Source: Sphingopyxis sp. H073 (GTDB lineage: Bacteria; Pseudomonadota; Alphaproteobacteria; Sphingomonadales; Sphingomonadaceae). Taken from it: a DNA stretch of 64,000 nucleotides. The stretch spans positions 310,001 to 374,000 of the forward strand of contig NZ_LNSG01000003.1 of assembly GCF_001468395.1 (NCBI RefSeq), given 5' to 3'. Below are positions 33,343-41,684 of this stretch, in pieces. The position numbers were made by a program, and so were the translations under genes. Positions within the stretch are counted from its first letter, which is position 1. Every line of letters begins with the position of its first letter. A model generated the notes under the pieces. It did no database searches. It was not told the origin of the DNA and was given only the letters and a program-made list of their open reading frames with translations.

Positions 33343-34131
33343 ATGGCCGATTTCACCAACGACCAGTTCCGCCTCGACGGCAAGGTCGCGATCGTCACGG
33401 GCGCGGGTGGGCGCGGCAACAGCATCGGGCGGGCCTATGCGGTCGGCTTGGCCAATGCGGGCGCCAGCGTCGTCGTCGCCGACCTCAACAAGGAAGGCGC
33501 CGAGCGCGTGGCCGCCGAGATCAACGATGCCGGCGGCAAGGCGATCGCCGTGCAGGCCAACATCGCCGACGAAACATCGGTCGCGGCGATGATGGAGGCG
33601 ACGCAGGCGGCGTTCGGCGGGCTCGATATTCTCGTCAACAATGCCGCGTTGATGGTCGAGGCGGTCGGGACCCCTGCAATCCAGACGAGCATCGCCGATT
33701 TCGAGAAGCTGATGCGCGTCAACCTGACTGGCGCGCTGATCTGCTCAAAGGCCGCGGTCCCCCTGTTCCAGGCGCGCGGGGGCGGCAAGATCGTCAATCA
33801 GCTGTCGGCGGGGGGATTCCCCGCGCAGACCACCTACGGGATCAGCAAGGTCGCGCTGCTCGGGCTGACGACGACGCTCGCGACCGAGCTTGGCCGGATG
33901 AACGTCAACGTCAACGCGATCGCGCCGGGGATGACGATGTCCGACGCGGGCAAGGCACTGACGCCGGAAGAGAGCCCGTTCGTGCAAGCGGCGATGGCGC
34001 GTGTGGTCAAGCAGCCGCGCGGCGAGCCGCAGGATCTGGTCGGGGCGTTGTTGCTGCTTTGCTCTCCGGCCGGCGACTGGATTACGGGTCAGGCGCTGAA
34101 CGTCGACGGCGGGTTCATCATGCGCAACTAA
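33343..34131 (+). CDS. SDR-family oxidoreductase
   Basis: A 262-aa SDR: TGAGGRGNSIG (a longer glycine loop), NNAALM, catalytic Ser in NQLSAGG, YGISK, and the ending TGQALNVDGG. GGAGG precedes ATG 33343 by 7 bases; ATG 33337, two codons earlier, overlaps the ALDH stop and is the alternative. It is the last gene of the P450 unit and is convergent with the ligase gene, with a 4-base overlap of the stops. Confidence 0.87.
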   Translation: MADFTNDQFRLDGKVAIVTGAGGRGNSIGRAYAVGLANAGASVVVADLNKEGAERVAAEINDAGGKAIAVQANIADETSVAAMMEATQAAFGGLDILVNNAALMVEAVGTPAIQTSIADFEKLMRVNLTGALICSKAAVPLFQARGGGKIVNQLSAGGFPAQTTYGISKVALLGLTTTLATELGRMNVNVNAIAPGMTMSDAGKALTPEESPFVQAAMARVVKQPRGEPQDLVGALLLLCSPAGDWITGQALNVDGGFIMRN

Positions 34132-35633
34132 GCGCTTCGCCGGAGTTCGTGCTTCAGCACCTTGCCCGATGCATTTCGCGGAAGCGCAGGCAGGATGGTG
34201 AGGCGCTCGGGGGTCTTCTGCCGGGCAATCCCCGCGCCAGCGAAGTGGCTGCGCACGTCGTCCAGGGTCAACCCCGCGCCCTCGGCGAGTACGACGCATG
34301 CGCGCACGACTTCACCCATTCGGTCATCGGACGCCGCAACCGCCGCGGCGTCGACAATCGCCGGGTGCGACAGAAGCACGGACTCGACCTCCTTCGACGA
34401 GATATTCTCGCCCCCACGGATAATGATATCCTTCTTGCGGTCGGTGATCAGCAGATAGCCGCTCTCGTCGAGGCGACCAATGTCGCCCGTGCGGTACCAG
34501 CCGCCCGGAAGGAACGCGGTGTCGTTCAGCGCGGGGTCGAGATATCCCATGAACAATTCGGGTCCGCGCGTGCAGATTTCGCCATCCTGACCCGCCGGGA
34601 CGTCGGTGCCATCGTCATCGACGAAGCGCATCTCCGACCCTGCGATCGCGCGGCCTTCGGTGTGGAGCTGCTTGTCGAGGGGGTCGTCGACGACGCCCGA
34701 GGTCACCGTCGGATGCTCGCTCGACCCGTAGCAATGATAGACCGCAAGGCCCTGCGCCTGACAGCGTTCGATCAGCGACGGCGGCACGGGCGCGGCGCCG
34801 ACGAGATATTGGCGCAGCGACGTCAGGTCGTTGCCATTGGCATCAGCCGCCGCGATCATGCCCGACAGGTGAAACGGCGTGCCCGACGATGTGGTCACGC
34901 GATGCCGATCGACCAGCTCCGCCGCCACTGCGGGGTCCCACTGATCCATCAGCACCAGCGGCGCTCCCTGGCACAGGTAGCGATACATCGACAGCGCGCC
35001 CGCGACATGCCCCGGCGGCCAGGGCGAGATCACGGCATCGTTTCCGTCGCCGCCGCGCATCGCCCGCATCGTCGCCAGTTCGGCGAGCAATCCGCGCGCC
35101 GAATGCATCACACCCTTCGGATCGGCAGTCGTACCCGACGTGTAAACGAGCAGCGCCAGCGCATCGGGGTCGACCGGTACCGGGTCGCCGATGGGGCCGT
35201 CGGCCTCGAGCGCGTCAAAATCGGGGCCCGTTGCGACATGGCGTTCGAGCGCAGGGAGGTCGCCGCAATCCGCCACCAATCGATCGTATTCGACATTGCG
35301 GAAGCGGTCGGGCGTAAATAGCCATCTGGCGCCCGACTGGCGCAGGATGAAGCCAAGCTCTTTGGCGCCATAGATGGTGACGATCGGCAGCATCACGGCT
35401 CCCGACTGCGCCGCCGCCACTGCCACCACGAGCCACTCGCGCCAGTTGGGAATCATGCACCCGACGATATCGCCAGAGCCGACGCCCGCCGCCGTCATTC
35501 GCGTGCCCATACGTCGGCCCGCCGCGACCACCTCGCCCAATGTCGTGGTGCAGGGTCGCATATCGGAGGCGACGGTGAGCGGCGCATCGGGCGCCCGCGC
35601 CGCCGCAGCGGTCATCGCCTCGATAAAGCTCAT
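34128..35633 (-). CDS. AMP-dependent acyl-CoA synthetase/ligase
   Basis: A 501-aa ligase. P-loop YTSGTTADPKGVMHS, A5 region YHCYGSSEHP, YRTGDIGRLDESGYLLITDRKKD (A7-A8) and RNASGKVLKHEL with the catalytic Lys. This is a complete, standard FadD-type enzyme. It starts at ATG 35633, overlapping the GntR stop. The upstream frame to 35714 does not fit the family. It is the end gene of the SDR-GntR operon that begins near 38743. Confidence 0.9.
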   Translation of the reverse strand: MSFIEAMTAAAARAPDAPLTVASDMRPCTTTLGEVVAAGRRMGTRMTAAGVGSGDIVGCMIPNWREWLVVAVAAAQSGAVMLPIVTIYGAKELGFILRQSGARWLFTPDRFRNVEYDRLVADCGDLPALERHVATGPDFDALEADGPIGDPVPVDPDALALLVYTSGTTADPKGVMHSARGLLAELATMRAMRGGDGNDAVISPWPPGHVAGALSMYRYLCQGAPLVLMDQWDPAVAAELVDRHRVTTSSGTPFHLSGMIAAADANGNDLTSLRQYLVGAAPVPPSLIERCQAQGLAVYHCYGSSEHPTVTSGVVDDPLDKQLHTEGRAIAGSEMRFVDDDGTDVPAGQDGEICTRGPELFMGYLDPALNDTAFLPGGWYRTGDIGRLDESGYLLITDRKKDIIIRGGENISSKEVESVLLSHPAIVDAAAVAASDDRMGEVVRACVVLAEGAGLTLDDVRSHFAGAGIARQKTPERLTILPALPRNASGKVLKHELRRSA

Positions 35634-36385
35634 CCGTGGAGCGAGTCGACGATCCGCTCGCCCTCGCCGCGCACGGCCCAGGTTTCGTTGGCGTTGCGCA
35701 GGTGAAGACGCCAATGCGCGACGGCTTCCTCGACCTCGCCCTTTTCGATCAGGCCGATCAGCTTGTCGTATGATTTGAAACCGGCGCGAATGCTCTTCAT
35801 GCGTTCCTCGGTCGAACGCGGGTGGCGGCGCTGATAGTCGTTCTGGTGGGTGCGCGCGAGATTGAGCAGCATACGATTCATGAAGCTGAGCGTCTTGTTT
35901 CCGGTCGCCTCGACGAGCACCTGGTGGAAATAGGCGATATTGTCGATGAACTCGTCATATTGTTCGTTCGTCAGCATATCGCCCAATTCCTTGAGCACCG
36001 TCTTGAGCTTCGGCATGCCCGGCGTCTCGCCCTTTGCCGTCGCCAGCCAGCGGACGACCGTCGGCTCGATCGCAAGGCGCGCAGCGTAAAGGTCGGCGAT
36101 GGTCGTACCCTGCGATTCGAGCACATAGCCGGCGTAGCGCGAGACGAGTTCGGTCGAGGGGCGATGGACGCGCGCGCCGCTGCGCGATCCGCGCACGACA
36201 CTGATCAGGCTTTCGGCTTCGAGGATGCGGAAAGCTTCGCGCAGCGTCGGGCGCGACACGCCGAGCGTCGTCATCAGCACGCCTTCGGGCGGGAGCGAAT
36301 CGCCTTCGGTCAGTTCGCCGCGGATGATTTGCGCGCGGATCTGGTCGGCGACCAATTCCGACGTCTTGGGAACCCGAATTCGCAC
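35630..36385 (-). CDS. GntR-family regulator (FCD type), second copy
   Basis: About 251 aa. The winged helix is clear (EGDSLPPEGVLMTTLGVSRPTLREAFRILE) and the FCD domain follows (YHFHQV-like FHQVLVEATGNKTL, RSTEERMKSIRAGF). The best start is GTG 36385, after AGGGA; an ATG at 36487 gives 285 aa with an atypical N-terminus. It differs clearly from the GntR at 12303. It lies inside an operon, downstream of an SDR after a 123-bp gap that could hold its own promoter. It could be a co-regulator of the shared palindrome or sense a different intermediate. Confidence 0.8.
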   Translation of the reverse strand: MRIRVPKTSELVADQIRAQIIRGELTEGDSLPPEGVLMTTLGVSRPTLREAFRILEAESLISVVRGSRSGARVHRPSTELVSRYAGYVLESQGTTIADLYAARLAIEPTVVRWLATAKGETPGMPKLKTVLKELGDMLTNEQYDEFIDNIAYFHQVLVEATGNKTLSFMNRMLLNLARTHQNDYQRRHPRSTEERMKSIRAGFKSYDKLIGLIEKGEVEEAVAHWRLHLRNANETWAVRGEGERIVDSLHG

Positions 36386-36508
36386 GTTGTCCCTATCGCT
36401 CTGCAATGCATCTGCCCCTTTGCCAAAACCCGTCAGATCGGGGTTTTTCCTTGCTGCGTCATTATGGTGCCCCGCGCAATTTCGCAATGCCGGGCGCCGA
36501 TCCGTCGC

Positions 36509-37369
36509 TCAAGCGCCAAAAGCCAGTCCTTCGTTCAACGTCCACCGGCGGTCGCGCCCGCGCACCCAGCCCGACGACGCCCAGGTGCCGCCATCGACGG
36601 GCAGCAATATGCCGGTGACATAGGCCGACATCGCGCTCGCCAGAAAAACCGCCGCATCGCCGCATTCCGTATCGACGCCCTCGCGGCCCAACGGAATCAA
36701 CCGGTTCATCGCATCGATATCGTCGTCGCTGCGCTGCTTCCACGTCGCCGGATCGACGGGCCCGGCGCGATTGCCCTGATTGCCCGGGGTGATCGTATGG
36801 TCGGGTGCGATGCAGTTGACGCGAATGCCGTGTCCCGACAATTCGACCGCCATCGACTTGGTGAAGCTGAGCATCCCGGCCTTGCACGCCGCATAGACCG
36901 CGAAATTCGGCGCCGCGCGGCTCGCCTCGATACTCGCGACATTGACGATCGCGCCGCCGCGCCCGCCGTCGACCATGTGCTTCGCGGCGGCTTGTGTCGC
37001 GATCAGCATCGACATCAGATTGATGTCGATATGCTTGCGCATGCTGCGCTCGCTCTGCTCGAGGAACGGCCGCGCCGATACGCCGCCGGCATTGTTGATC
37101 AGAATATCGAGCCGCCCGAACTCCGCAGCGGCGGCATCGACCCCGGCGCGCAACGCGTCGCTGTCCATGACGTCGCCGGCGATCGGCAGCGCCTGCCGGC
37201 CATGTTCGCGCACTCGTTCGGCGGCCTCCTCGGCGCGCTCGGGAAAAATGTCGAAGATCGCCACGTCCGCGCCCGCCTCGGCAAGCCGCAGCGCGATGGC
37301 GCGCCCGATGCCCCCGCCGCCGCCGGTGACGAACGCGGCCTGCCCGTCGAGGCGCGCGCGATCAGTCAT
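36509..37369 (-). CDS. SDR-family oxidoreductase
   Basis: A 286-aa SDR: TGGGGGIG, NNAGGV, VASIEAS, YAACK, and LLPVDGG followed by a C-terminal extension (SSGWVRGRDRRWTLNEGLAF). The insertion around PGNQGNRAGPVDPATW before the substrate loop is not found in most FabG-like members. ATG 37369 overlaps the small SDR gene by 8 bases. Together with the two SDR genes before it, it forms a three-SDR block; the set probably acts on adjacent redox steps of one intermediate. Confidence 0.85.
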   Translation of the reverse strand: MTDRARLDGQAAFVTGGGGGIGRAIALRLAEAGADVAIFDIFPERAEEAAERVREHGRQALPIAGDVMDSDALRAGVDAAAAEFGRLDILINNAGGVSARPFLEQSERSMRKHIDINLMSMLIATQAAAKHMVDGGRGGAIVNVASIEASRAAPNFAVYAACKAGMLSFTKSMAVELSGHGIRVNCIAPDHTITPGNQGNRAGPVDPATWKQRSDDDIDAMNRLIPLGREGVDTECGDAAVFLASAMSAYVTGILLPVDGGTWASSGWVRGRDRRWTLNEGLAFGA

Positions 37370-37865
37370 CGAGGTCGATCCCCATGACCGCGCCAGTGAC
37401 ATAGGCGGCATAATCGCTGACCAGATAAGCCGCGAGATTGCCGAGCGTGTCGCCCGCGTCGCGGGTCAGGACGCTGTTCACGCGAATGCCGTCGCGCGCC
37501 CATTCGACCCCGAGCGTCTTGGTGAGGTTCCCGAGCGCGCCCGCGGCTGCCGCCTGATCGGCGCCGAGCGCCTGTTCGGGGGCGCCGACGAAAAGTATCG
37601 CGCCGCCCGTACCGCGCGCACGGCATTGCCCGGCAAAATCCTTCGCACCGAGAAAGCGACGGTCGAGCCCGGCGTCGAGACTGTCGCGCCATTCGGCATG
37701 CGTCAGTTCGTGCGCAAGCTTGATCGGAGGCGGCGGTGCAATGTGAACCCAGATGTCGCAGTCACCCGCATCGACGAGCGAAGCGCCTTGCGCAGCCAAT
37801 GCCGACGCGATTGCCGGACACTCGCCCTCGATGCGCGCGCGCTTACCGTTCAGCCAGCCGCTCAT
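37362..37865 (-). CDS. Short SDR-like protein lacking the cofactor glycine motif
   Basis: Only 167 aa. The second half is a normal SDR core end (LGVEWARDGIRVNSVLTRDAGDTL, YVTGAVMGIDL), but the first half has no TGxxxGxG and no Y-x3-K: the Tyr-Lys region reads LGADQAAAAGALGNLTK. Thus it keeps the fold segments used for oligomer contacts but not those for NAD(P) binding or catalysis. It overlaps both flanking SDR genes, so it may be a structural partner in a hetero-oligomer. A decayed gene is the alternative, although the intact frame and start/stop overlaps argue for function. Confidence 0.65.
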   Translation of the reverse strand: MSGWLNGKRARIEGECPAIASALAAQGASLVDAGDCDIWVHIAPPPPIKLAHELTHAEWRDSLDAGLDRRFLGAKDFAGQCRARGTGGAILFVGAPEQALGADQAAAAGALGNLTKTLGVEWARDGIRVNSVLTRDAGDTLGNLAAYLVSDYAAYVTGAVMGIDLDD

Positions 37866-38743
37866 TGCCACCCCCAAGGCCCGTCGGCGCGTTCGCGCGG
37901 CGGGACGAAATCGGGCATCATCAGCGAGCGGCGCAGGCTTTCGCCACCATCCTGCACGATCACCTGCCCGGTCATGTCGCCGAACAGCGGGGTGCAGGTC
38001 ATCGCCGACAGCCACCCGAATTCCCAGATATTGCCGGTGCGACCGGCGGGGATCATGTTCTGGAGTGGTGCGATGCCTCCCTCGCGGCGCCCTGCGGTCG
38101 ACGTGTCGTGGGGGAAAAAACCCGCGGCGATCGCGTTGACACGGATGCCATGGGGCGCCCAGTCGGCGGCGAGTTTCTTCGTCATCGTCGCCTGCGCGGT
38201 CTTCGCTGCCGCGCTATGCGCGTCGCCGGGAAAACCGGTCCAGATATATTGCGCGCTGTTGTTGACGATCGCCCCGCCCTCGCCGCGCGCGATGCGGCGC
38301 CGCGCAAATTCGGTCGAACAAAGGAAGGTGCCGTCGATCGCGATCCGCGTGACCGCATTCCATGCGTTGGGCGAAATATCCTCGGCAAGGATCGGGAAAT
38401 TGGCGCCGGCATTATTCGCGAGCAGCCCAATCGGGCCCAATTCGCGCTCGGCCTCGTCGAAAGCGGCAGCGATCGCCTCGGGCTGACGAACATCGCAGCT
38501 CATCGCATGGGCCCGAACGCCGAGCGCCGCGATCTGCGCCACGCCTTCTTCGGCACGTTCCATACTGCGCCCCATGACAGCGACCTGCGCGCCGCCCTGT
38601 GCAAAGGCCTTCGCCATCGCGAGGCCCATCCCCGATCCGCCACCGGTGACGAGCACGGTCTGCCCGGCAAATATGTCGGCTGGATAGGGCGGCTCGTCGA
38701 ACGGTGGCGGTGTCGCCACGATATGATGCTGCGGTACCGGCAA
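37862..38743 (-). CDS. SDR, 2,4-dienoyl-CoA-reductase-like (second copy)
   Basis: About 293 aa. TGGGSGMG, NNAGANFPILAEDISP and AHSAAAKTAQ place it in the dienoyl-CoA reductase/TER-like SDR subgroup, paralogous to the protein at 24808; both share a tail LRRSLxMPxFVPxRE. Start: TTG 38743 after GGGAGAGA is favoured; GTG 38785 is possible but sits nearer to the palindrome. It is the first gene of the operon ending at 34128 and probably works with the two SDR-like proteins after it. Confidence 0.8.
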   Translation of the reverse strand: MPVPQHHIVATPPPFDEPPYPADIFAGQTVLVTGGGSGMGLAMAKAFAQGGAQVAVMGRSMERAEEGVAQIAALGVRAHAMSCDVRQPEAIAAAFDEAERELGPIGLLANNAGANFPILAEDISPNAWNAVTRIAIDGTFLCSTEFARRRIARGEGGAIVNNSAQYIWTGFPGDAHSAAAKTAQATMTKKLAADWAPHGIRVNAIAAGFFPHDTSTAGRREGGIAPLQNMIPAGRTGNIWEFGWLSAMTCTPLFGDMTGQVIVQDGGESLRRSLMMPDFVPPRERADGPWGWQ

Positions 38744-38789
38744 TGTCTCTCTCCCGGCGCCGAGGGTTGCGCGCTCCCCCGCCACGTGT

Positions 38790-38809
38790 CAAGACATACA
38801 TAACTAGGT
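38790..38809. promoter_or_regulatory. Regulon palindrome, site 5 (divergent SDR/lactonase)
   Basis: Only 13 of 20 positions match: the right half ATAACTAGGT is perfect, the left half is degraded. It lies between starts 38743 (-) and 38828 (+). Probably a weaker site in the regulon. Confidence 0.6.
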
Positions 38810-38827
38810 TATATAGGAGAGGGTCGG

Positions 38828-39688
38828 ATGGAGATCGTCGCGGAAGGCCTTGCCTTTCCCGAGGGCCCGGTCGTCATGGCCGACGGGTCGGTGATCGTCG
38901 TCGAACTGGCAGGCGGACGCATAACCCGCTGCTGGAACGGCCGGACCGAAGCCGTTTGCGAGATCGGCGGCGGACCGAACGGCGCGGCGATTGGACCCGA
39001 CGGTGCGCTCTATGTCTGCAACAATGGCGGGCTCGACTTGGTCAAATTCCAGAATGCGCGCGGCCCCGGGCACGAAGGGCGGGTGGAGCGCGTCGATCTG
39101 TCGACCGGCAAATTCGAACGCCTCTACGACAGCTGCGACGGCATCGCACTGGAGGCGCCGAACGACATCGTCTTCGACGCCGACGGGCGGATATGGTTCA
39201 CCGACCTCGGCAAGACTCACGACGGGATCCGCACTGCGAGCGGGTTGTTCAGCGCGTTGCCCGACGAATCGTCGATCGCCGCGATCAACCGGCACGCGGT
39301 GTCGTACAACGGCATCGGCCTCTCGCCCGACGGCATGCACGTCTATGTCGCCGACACGCATCAGGCACGGCTATGGCGTTATGATCGCAAGGTCGAGGCG
39401 CAGCGCCCGACGTGGATTGCAACCGCGCCGGGGCCGGTCGGGTTCGACAGCCTGGCAGTCACGGCGGCTGGCAATGTCTGTGTCGCGACGCTGTATGCGG
39501 GCGGGATTTCGACGATCACGCCCGGCGGCGACGTGTCGAAACTCGCCATCGAGGGCGACCCCTATGTCACCAACATCGCCTTTGGCGGCGAGGATATGCG
39601 CGATGCCTATATCACCCTGTCGAAGACGGGACGGTTGGTGAAGACACGCTGGGGCGAACCGGGGCTGAGGTTGAACCATAATGGCTGA
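38828..39688 (+). CDS. SMP-30/gluconolactonase-family protein (lactonase)
   Basis: A 286-aa six-bladed beta-propeller of the SMP-30/gluconolactonase family. Metal ligands: Glu in FPEGPV (residue about 12), Asn in APNDIVFD, Asp in VYVADTHQA. Such enzymes hydrolyse sugar or other lactones to hydroxy acids with a divalent metal. GGAGAGGG lies 5 bases before ATG 38828. Next to a kinase and an ACAD11-like dehydrogenase, it could open a lactone so that the resulting hydroxy acid enters beta-oxidation. The stop overlaps the SnoaL-like gene by 8 bases. Confidence 0.85.
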   Translation: MEIVAEGLAFPEGPVVMADGSVIVVELAGGRITRCWNGRTEAVCEIGGGPNGAAIGPDGALYVCNNGGLDLVKFQNARGPGHEGRVERVDLSTGKFERLYDSCDGIALEAPNDIVFDADGRIWFTDLGKTHDGIRTASGLFSALPDESSIAAINRHAVSYNGIGLSPDGMHVYVADTHQARLWRYDRKVEAQRPTWIATAPGPVGFDSLAVTAAGNVCVATLYAGGISTITPGGDVSKLAIEGDPYVTNIAFGGEDMRDAYITLSKTGRLVKTRWGEPGLRLNHNG

Positions 39689-40103
39689 CGTTGCCGCCGA
39701 CCGCGACGCGATCCGCGACCTTCTCGCACGCTATACCTATAACGGCGACCGGGGGCGCGTGGCCGAACTGGCGGCGTGCTTCGCCGACGACGGCGTGCTG
39801 GACTATCCGGGTGCGAGCCCGACGGGCCCCGAAGCGATCGCTGCCTCGCTCGGGTCCGGAACGCGCGATCCGCGGCTGACGTTCGTTCGCCACCATATCA
39901 CCAATCCGCTGATCGCGATCGACGGCGATCAAGCAACGGCGCGCAGCTATTTCGCGGTGCACAGCAATTTCGGGCCCGACCACAGCGGCACCTATGACGA
40001 CCGGCTGGTTCGCACCGAGGGCGGCTGGCGCTTCGCCCACAGGAGGGTCCGTGTCGACTGGCAGGCCGAGACTTCGCTGTTCCGGCGGATGACGACGCGC
40101 TGA
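39681..40103 (+). CDS. SnoaL/NTF2-like protein
   Basis: A 140-aa protein of the NTF2-like fold: an N-terminal helix pair (ADRDAIRDLLARYTYNGDRG), the Asp/Leu/Phe pattern LAACFADDGVLDYPG, and closing strands with GGWRFAHRRVRVDW. SnoaL-like proteins act as cyclases, dehydratases or isomerases, and the Tyr-rich N-terminus matches the SnoaL_4 group. It is translated with the lactonase (overlap at 39681). Activity unknown. Confidence 0.78.
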   Translation: MADVAADRDAIRDLLARYTYNGDRGRVAELAACFADDGVLDYPGASPTGPEAIAASLGSGTRDPRLTFVRHHITNPLIAIDGDQATARSYFAVHSNFGPDHSGTYDDRLVRTEGGWRFAHRRVRVDWQAETSLFRRMTTR

Positions 40104-40111
40104 ATCACTAT

Positions 40112-40146
40112 TGACACTATGATGTCATTTTGACATCCGAGTGTCA
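40112..40146. promoter_or_regulatory. Tandem MarR operators overlapping the marR start
   Basis: Two inverted repeats, TGACAC-TATG-ATGTCA (40112-40127) and TGACAT-CCGA-GTGTCA (40131-40146), lie 19 bp apart. The second ends at the A of the ATG start of the MarR gene. Two turns of the helix separate them, as for cooperative binding by two dimers. No Shine-Dalgarno is seen, so the mRNA may be leaderless. Confidence 0.7.
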
Positions 40147-40607
40147 TGATCGCACAGCGCTTCACCGATTTCGAACGATTCGCCGACGAGGTCGCGCGAT
40201 TGCGCGGCCGGATGCGCGCGCTGTACGCGGATACCCGCGCCGAAAGCGGGCTTGCCGAAATGGAGCTCACCGTGCTCACCGCCGTGGTCAACGCCGCCGA
40301 CGCCCCGACGGTGGCGCAGATCGGCCGTAGCCTCGGCCACCCGCGGCAGGTCGTGCAGCGCGCCGCCAACCGGCTCGCCGAACTGGGCCTCGTCGCGTTC
40401 GCCGACAACCCCGATCACAAGCGCGCCTCGCTGATCGTCGCGACCGACGCCGGCCGCACGCTCAAGGCGGTCGACCATCAGCGTGCTCAGGCCGTCACCA
40501 ACGCATTGCTGGCGCGGATCGACAGAGCGACCTTCGCGGCGGCGGCGAGCCAGCTGCACGCAATCCGCGCCGGTATCGAGGCCTATTTGCGGGAGCGCGA
40601 CGAATGA
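40146..40607 (+). CDS. MarR-family regulator
   Basis: A 153-aa MarR-type winged helix: ELTVLTAVVNAADAPTVAQIGRSLGHPRQVVQRAANRLAELGLV is the DNA-binding region (split positions about 38-80), followed by the wing NPDHKRASLIVATDAG. Its two likely operators overlap its own start. It is followed with ATGA overlap by the kinase gene, so it probably controls the kinase-ACAD11-SDR unit in response to an aromatic or acyl ligand. This is a second local circuit nested in the ACCTAGTT regulon. Confidence 0.9.
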   Translation: MIAQRFTDFERFADEVARLRGRMRALYADTRAESGLAEMELTVLTAVVNAADAPTVAQIGRSLGHPRQVVQRAANRLAELGLVAFADNPDHKRASLIVATDAGRTLKAVDHQRAQAVTNALLARIDRATFAAAASQLHAIRAGIEAYLRERDE

Positions 40608-41671
40608 AGGACGATATCGCGGCGCTCGCCGATCCCGAACGGCTGACGCCGTGGCTCGACGCGCATATTCCGTCGCTCGGCGCCGGTCCGTTGACGGCAA
40701 AGAAAATCCACGGCGGCACGTCGAACGTCATCCTGTCGCTGAACCGCGGCGGCGATACGCTAATCCTCCGCCGCCCGCCCGCGGTGCCGCCGCCGGGCAG
40801 CGAGAAGAGCGTGATGCGCGAGGCGCGGGTACTCACCGCGCTCCGCGGAACCGATGTCCCGCACCCCTATTGTCACGGCAGCTGCGCCGATGCCGGCGTG
40901 ATCGGCGCGCCCTTCTACGTCATGGATCTCGTCGAGGGCTGGCCGGCTGACCTTAGCGGCGGGAAAATCCACGACCGCCCGCCCTTCGACAAACCGCCGC
41001 ATGCGCGCGAGGTGCCCTACGCGATGGTCGACGGGCTGATCGCGCTCGCCAATGTCGATTACAAGGCGGTGGGCCTCGAGGACTTCGGGCGCCCCGACAA
41101 TTTTCTCGAGCGGCAGGTCGATCGCTGGGAAGGGCAGATCAGGAGCTACAAACAGCTCTATGACCATGAATGGCGCGAACTGCCAGGCTATGCGCTCGCT
41201 CGCGACTGGCTGCGCGCCAATATCCCGGACGACTTCCGGCCGGGAATCATTCACGGCGATGTCGGCACGCCCAACGCCCTGTTCGCCTTCGATCCGCCAT
41301 GCCGCCTGACCGCATTGATCGACTGGGAGCTGTCGACGATCGCCGACCCGCTGCTCGACCTTGCCTGGTTCTGCAACGGCATTCGCGACGATCGTTTCCC
41401 CGGCCATGTGCCTGAAAAGGTGCTCTACAATGTCGGCGGCTGGCCGACGCGGCAGGAATTGATGGCGCATTATGCCGCGGGCACCGGGCGCAGCATGGCG
41501 AGCTTCGATTATTATCTCGTGCTCGCGATGTTCAAGGGCGGCTGCATCCTCGAATACAAGGTCGCGCAGGCGGCCAAGGGCATTTTGAGCGCCGAAACCG
41601 GCCGCTTCTTCGACCGGCTGGTGCGCGGCAATTTCGCCGAAGCCGAAAAACTCATCCGCCTGATCGGCTAA
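40604..41671 (+). CDS. APH-type kinase, ACAD10/11 and LvaA-like
   Basis: A 355-aa phosphotransferase: GGTSNVIL (ATP loop), catalytic IIHGDVGTPNALF (residues about 215-227) and metal site LIDWELSTIADP. It is directly followed, 13 bp on, by an ACAD with the ACAD11-type DGPTEVHK motif. In animals these two functions are fused (ACAD10/ACAD11), and in the Pseudomonas putida levulinate pathway they are split (LvaA kinase and its ACAD partner). Those systems phosphorylate a 4-hydroxyacyl-CoA before elimination. The same chemistry is therefore inferred here. The start overlaps the MarR stop (ATGA). Confidence 0.88.
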   Translation: MKDDIAALADPERLTPWLDAHIPSLGAGPLTAKKIHGGTSNVILSLNRGGDTLILRRPPAVPPPGSEKSVMREARVLTALRGTDVPHPYCHGSCADAGVIGAPFYVMDLVEGWPADLSGGKIHDRPPFDKPPHAREVPYAMVDGLIALANVDYKAVGLEDFGRPDNFLERQVDRWEGQIRSYKQLYDHEWRELPGYALARDWLRANIPDDFRPGIIHGDVGTPNALFAFDPPCRLTALIDWELSTIADPLLDLAWFCNGIRDDRFPGHVPEKVLYNVGGWPTRQELMAHYAAGTGRSMASFDYYLVLAMFKGGCILEYKVAQAAKGILSAETGRFFDRLVRGNFAEAEKLIRLIG

Positions 41672-41684
41672 CCAAGGACAGTCC

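Noticed and set aside
30206..34131. P450-VOC pair as an estrogen-degradation (4-hydroxyestrone) unit
   Set aside because: The needed 4,5-dioxygenase and indolepyruvate oxidoreductase-like genes are absent, and the P450 looks like CYP101.
37362..37865. Short SDR as a frameshifted remnant of a full gene
   Set aside because: Start and stop overlap both neighbours perfectly and no missing N-terminal motif is found in other frames nearby; kept as a finding instead.
40604..41671. Kinases as antibiotic-resistance phosphotransferases
   Set aside because: Context with ACAD and CoA genes, and the similarity to ACAD10/11 and LvaA, favour an acyl-CoA role.
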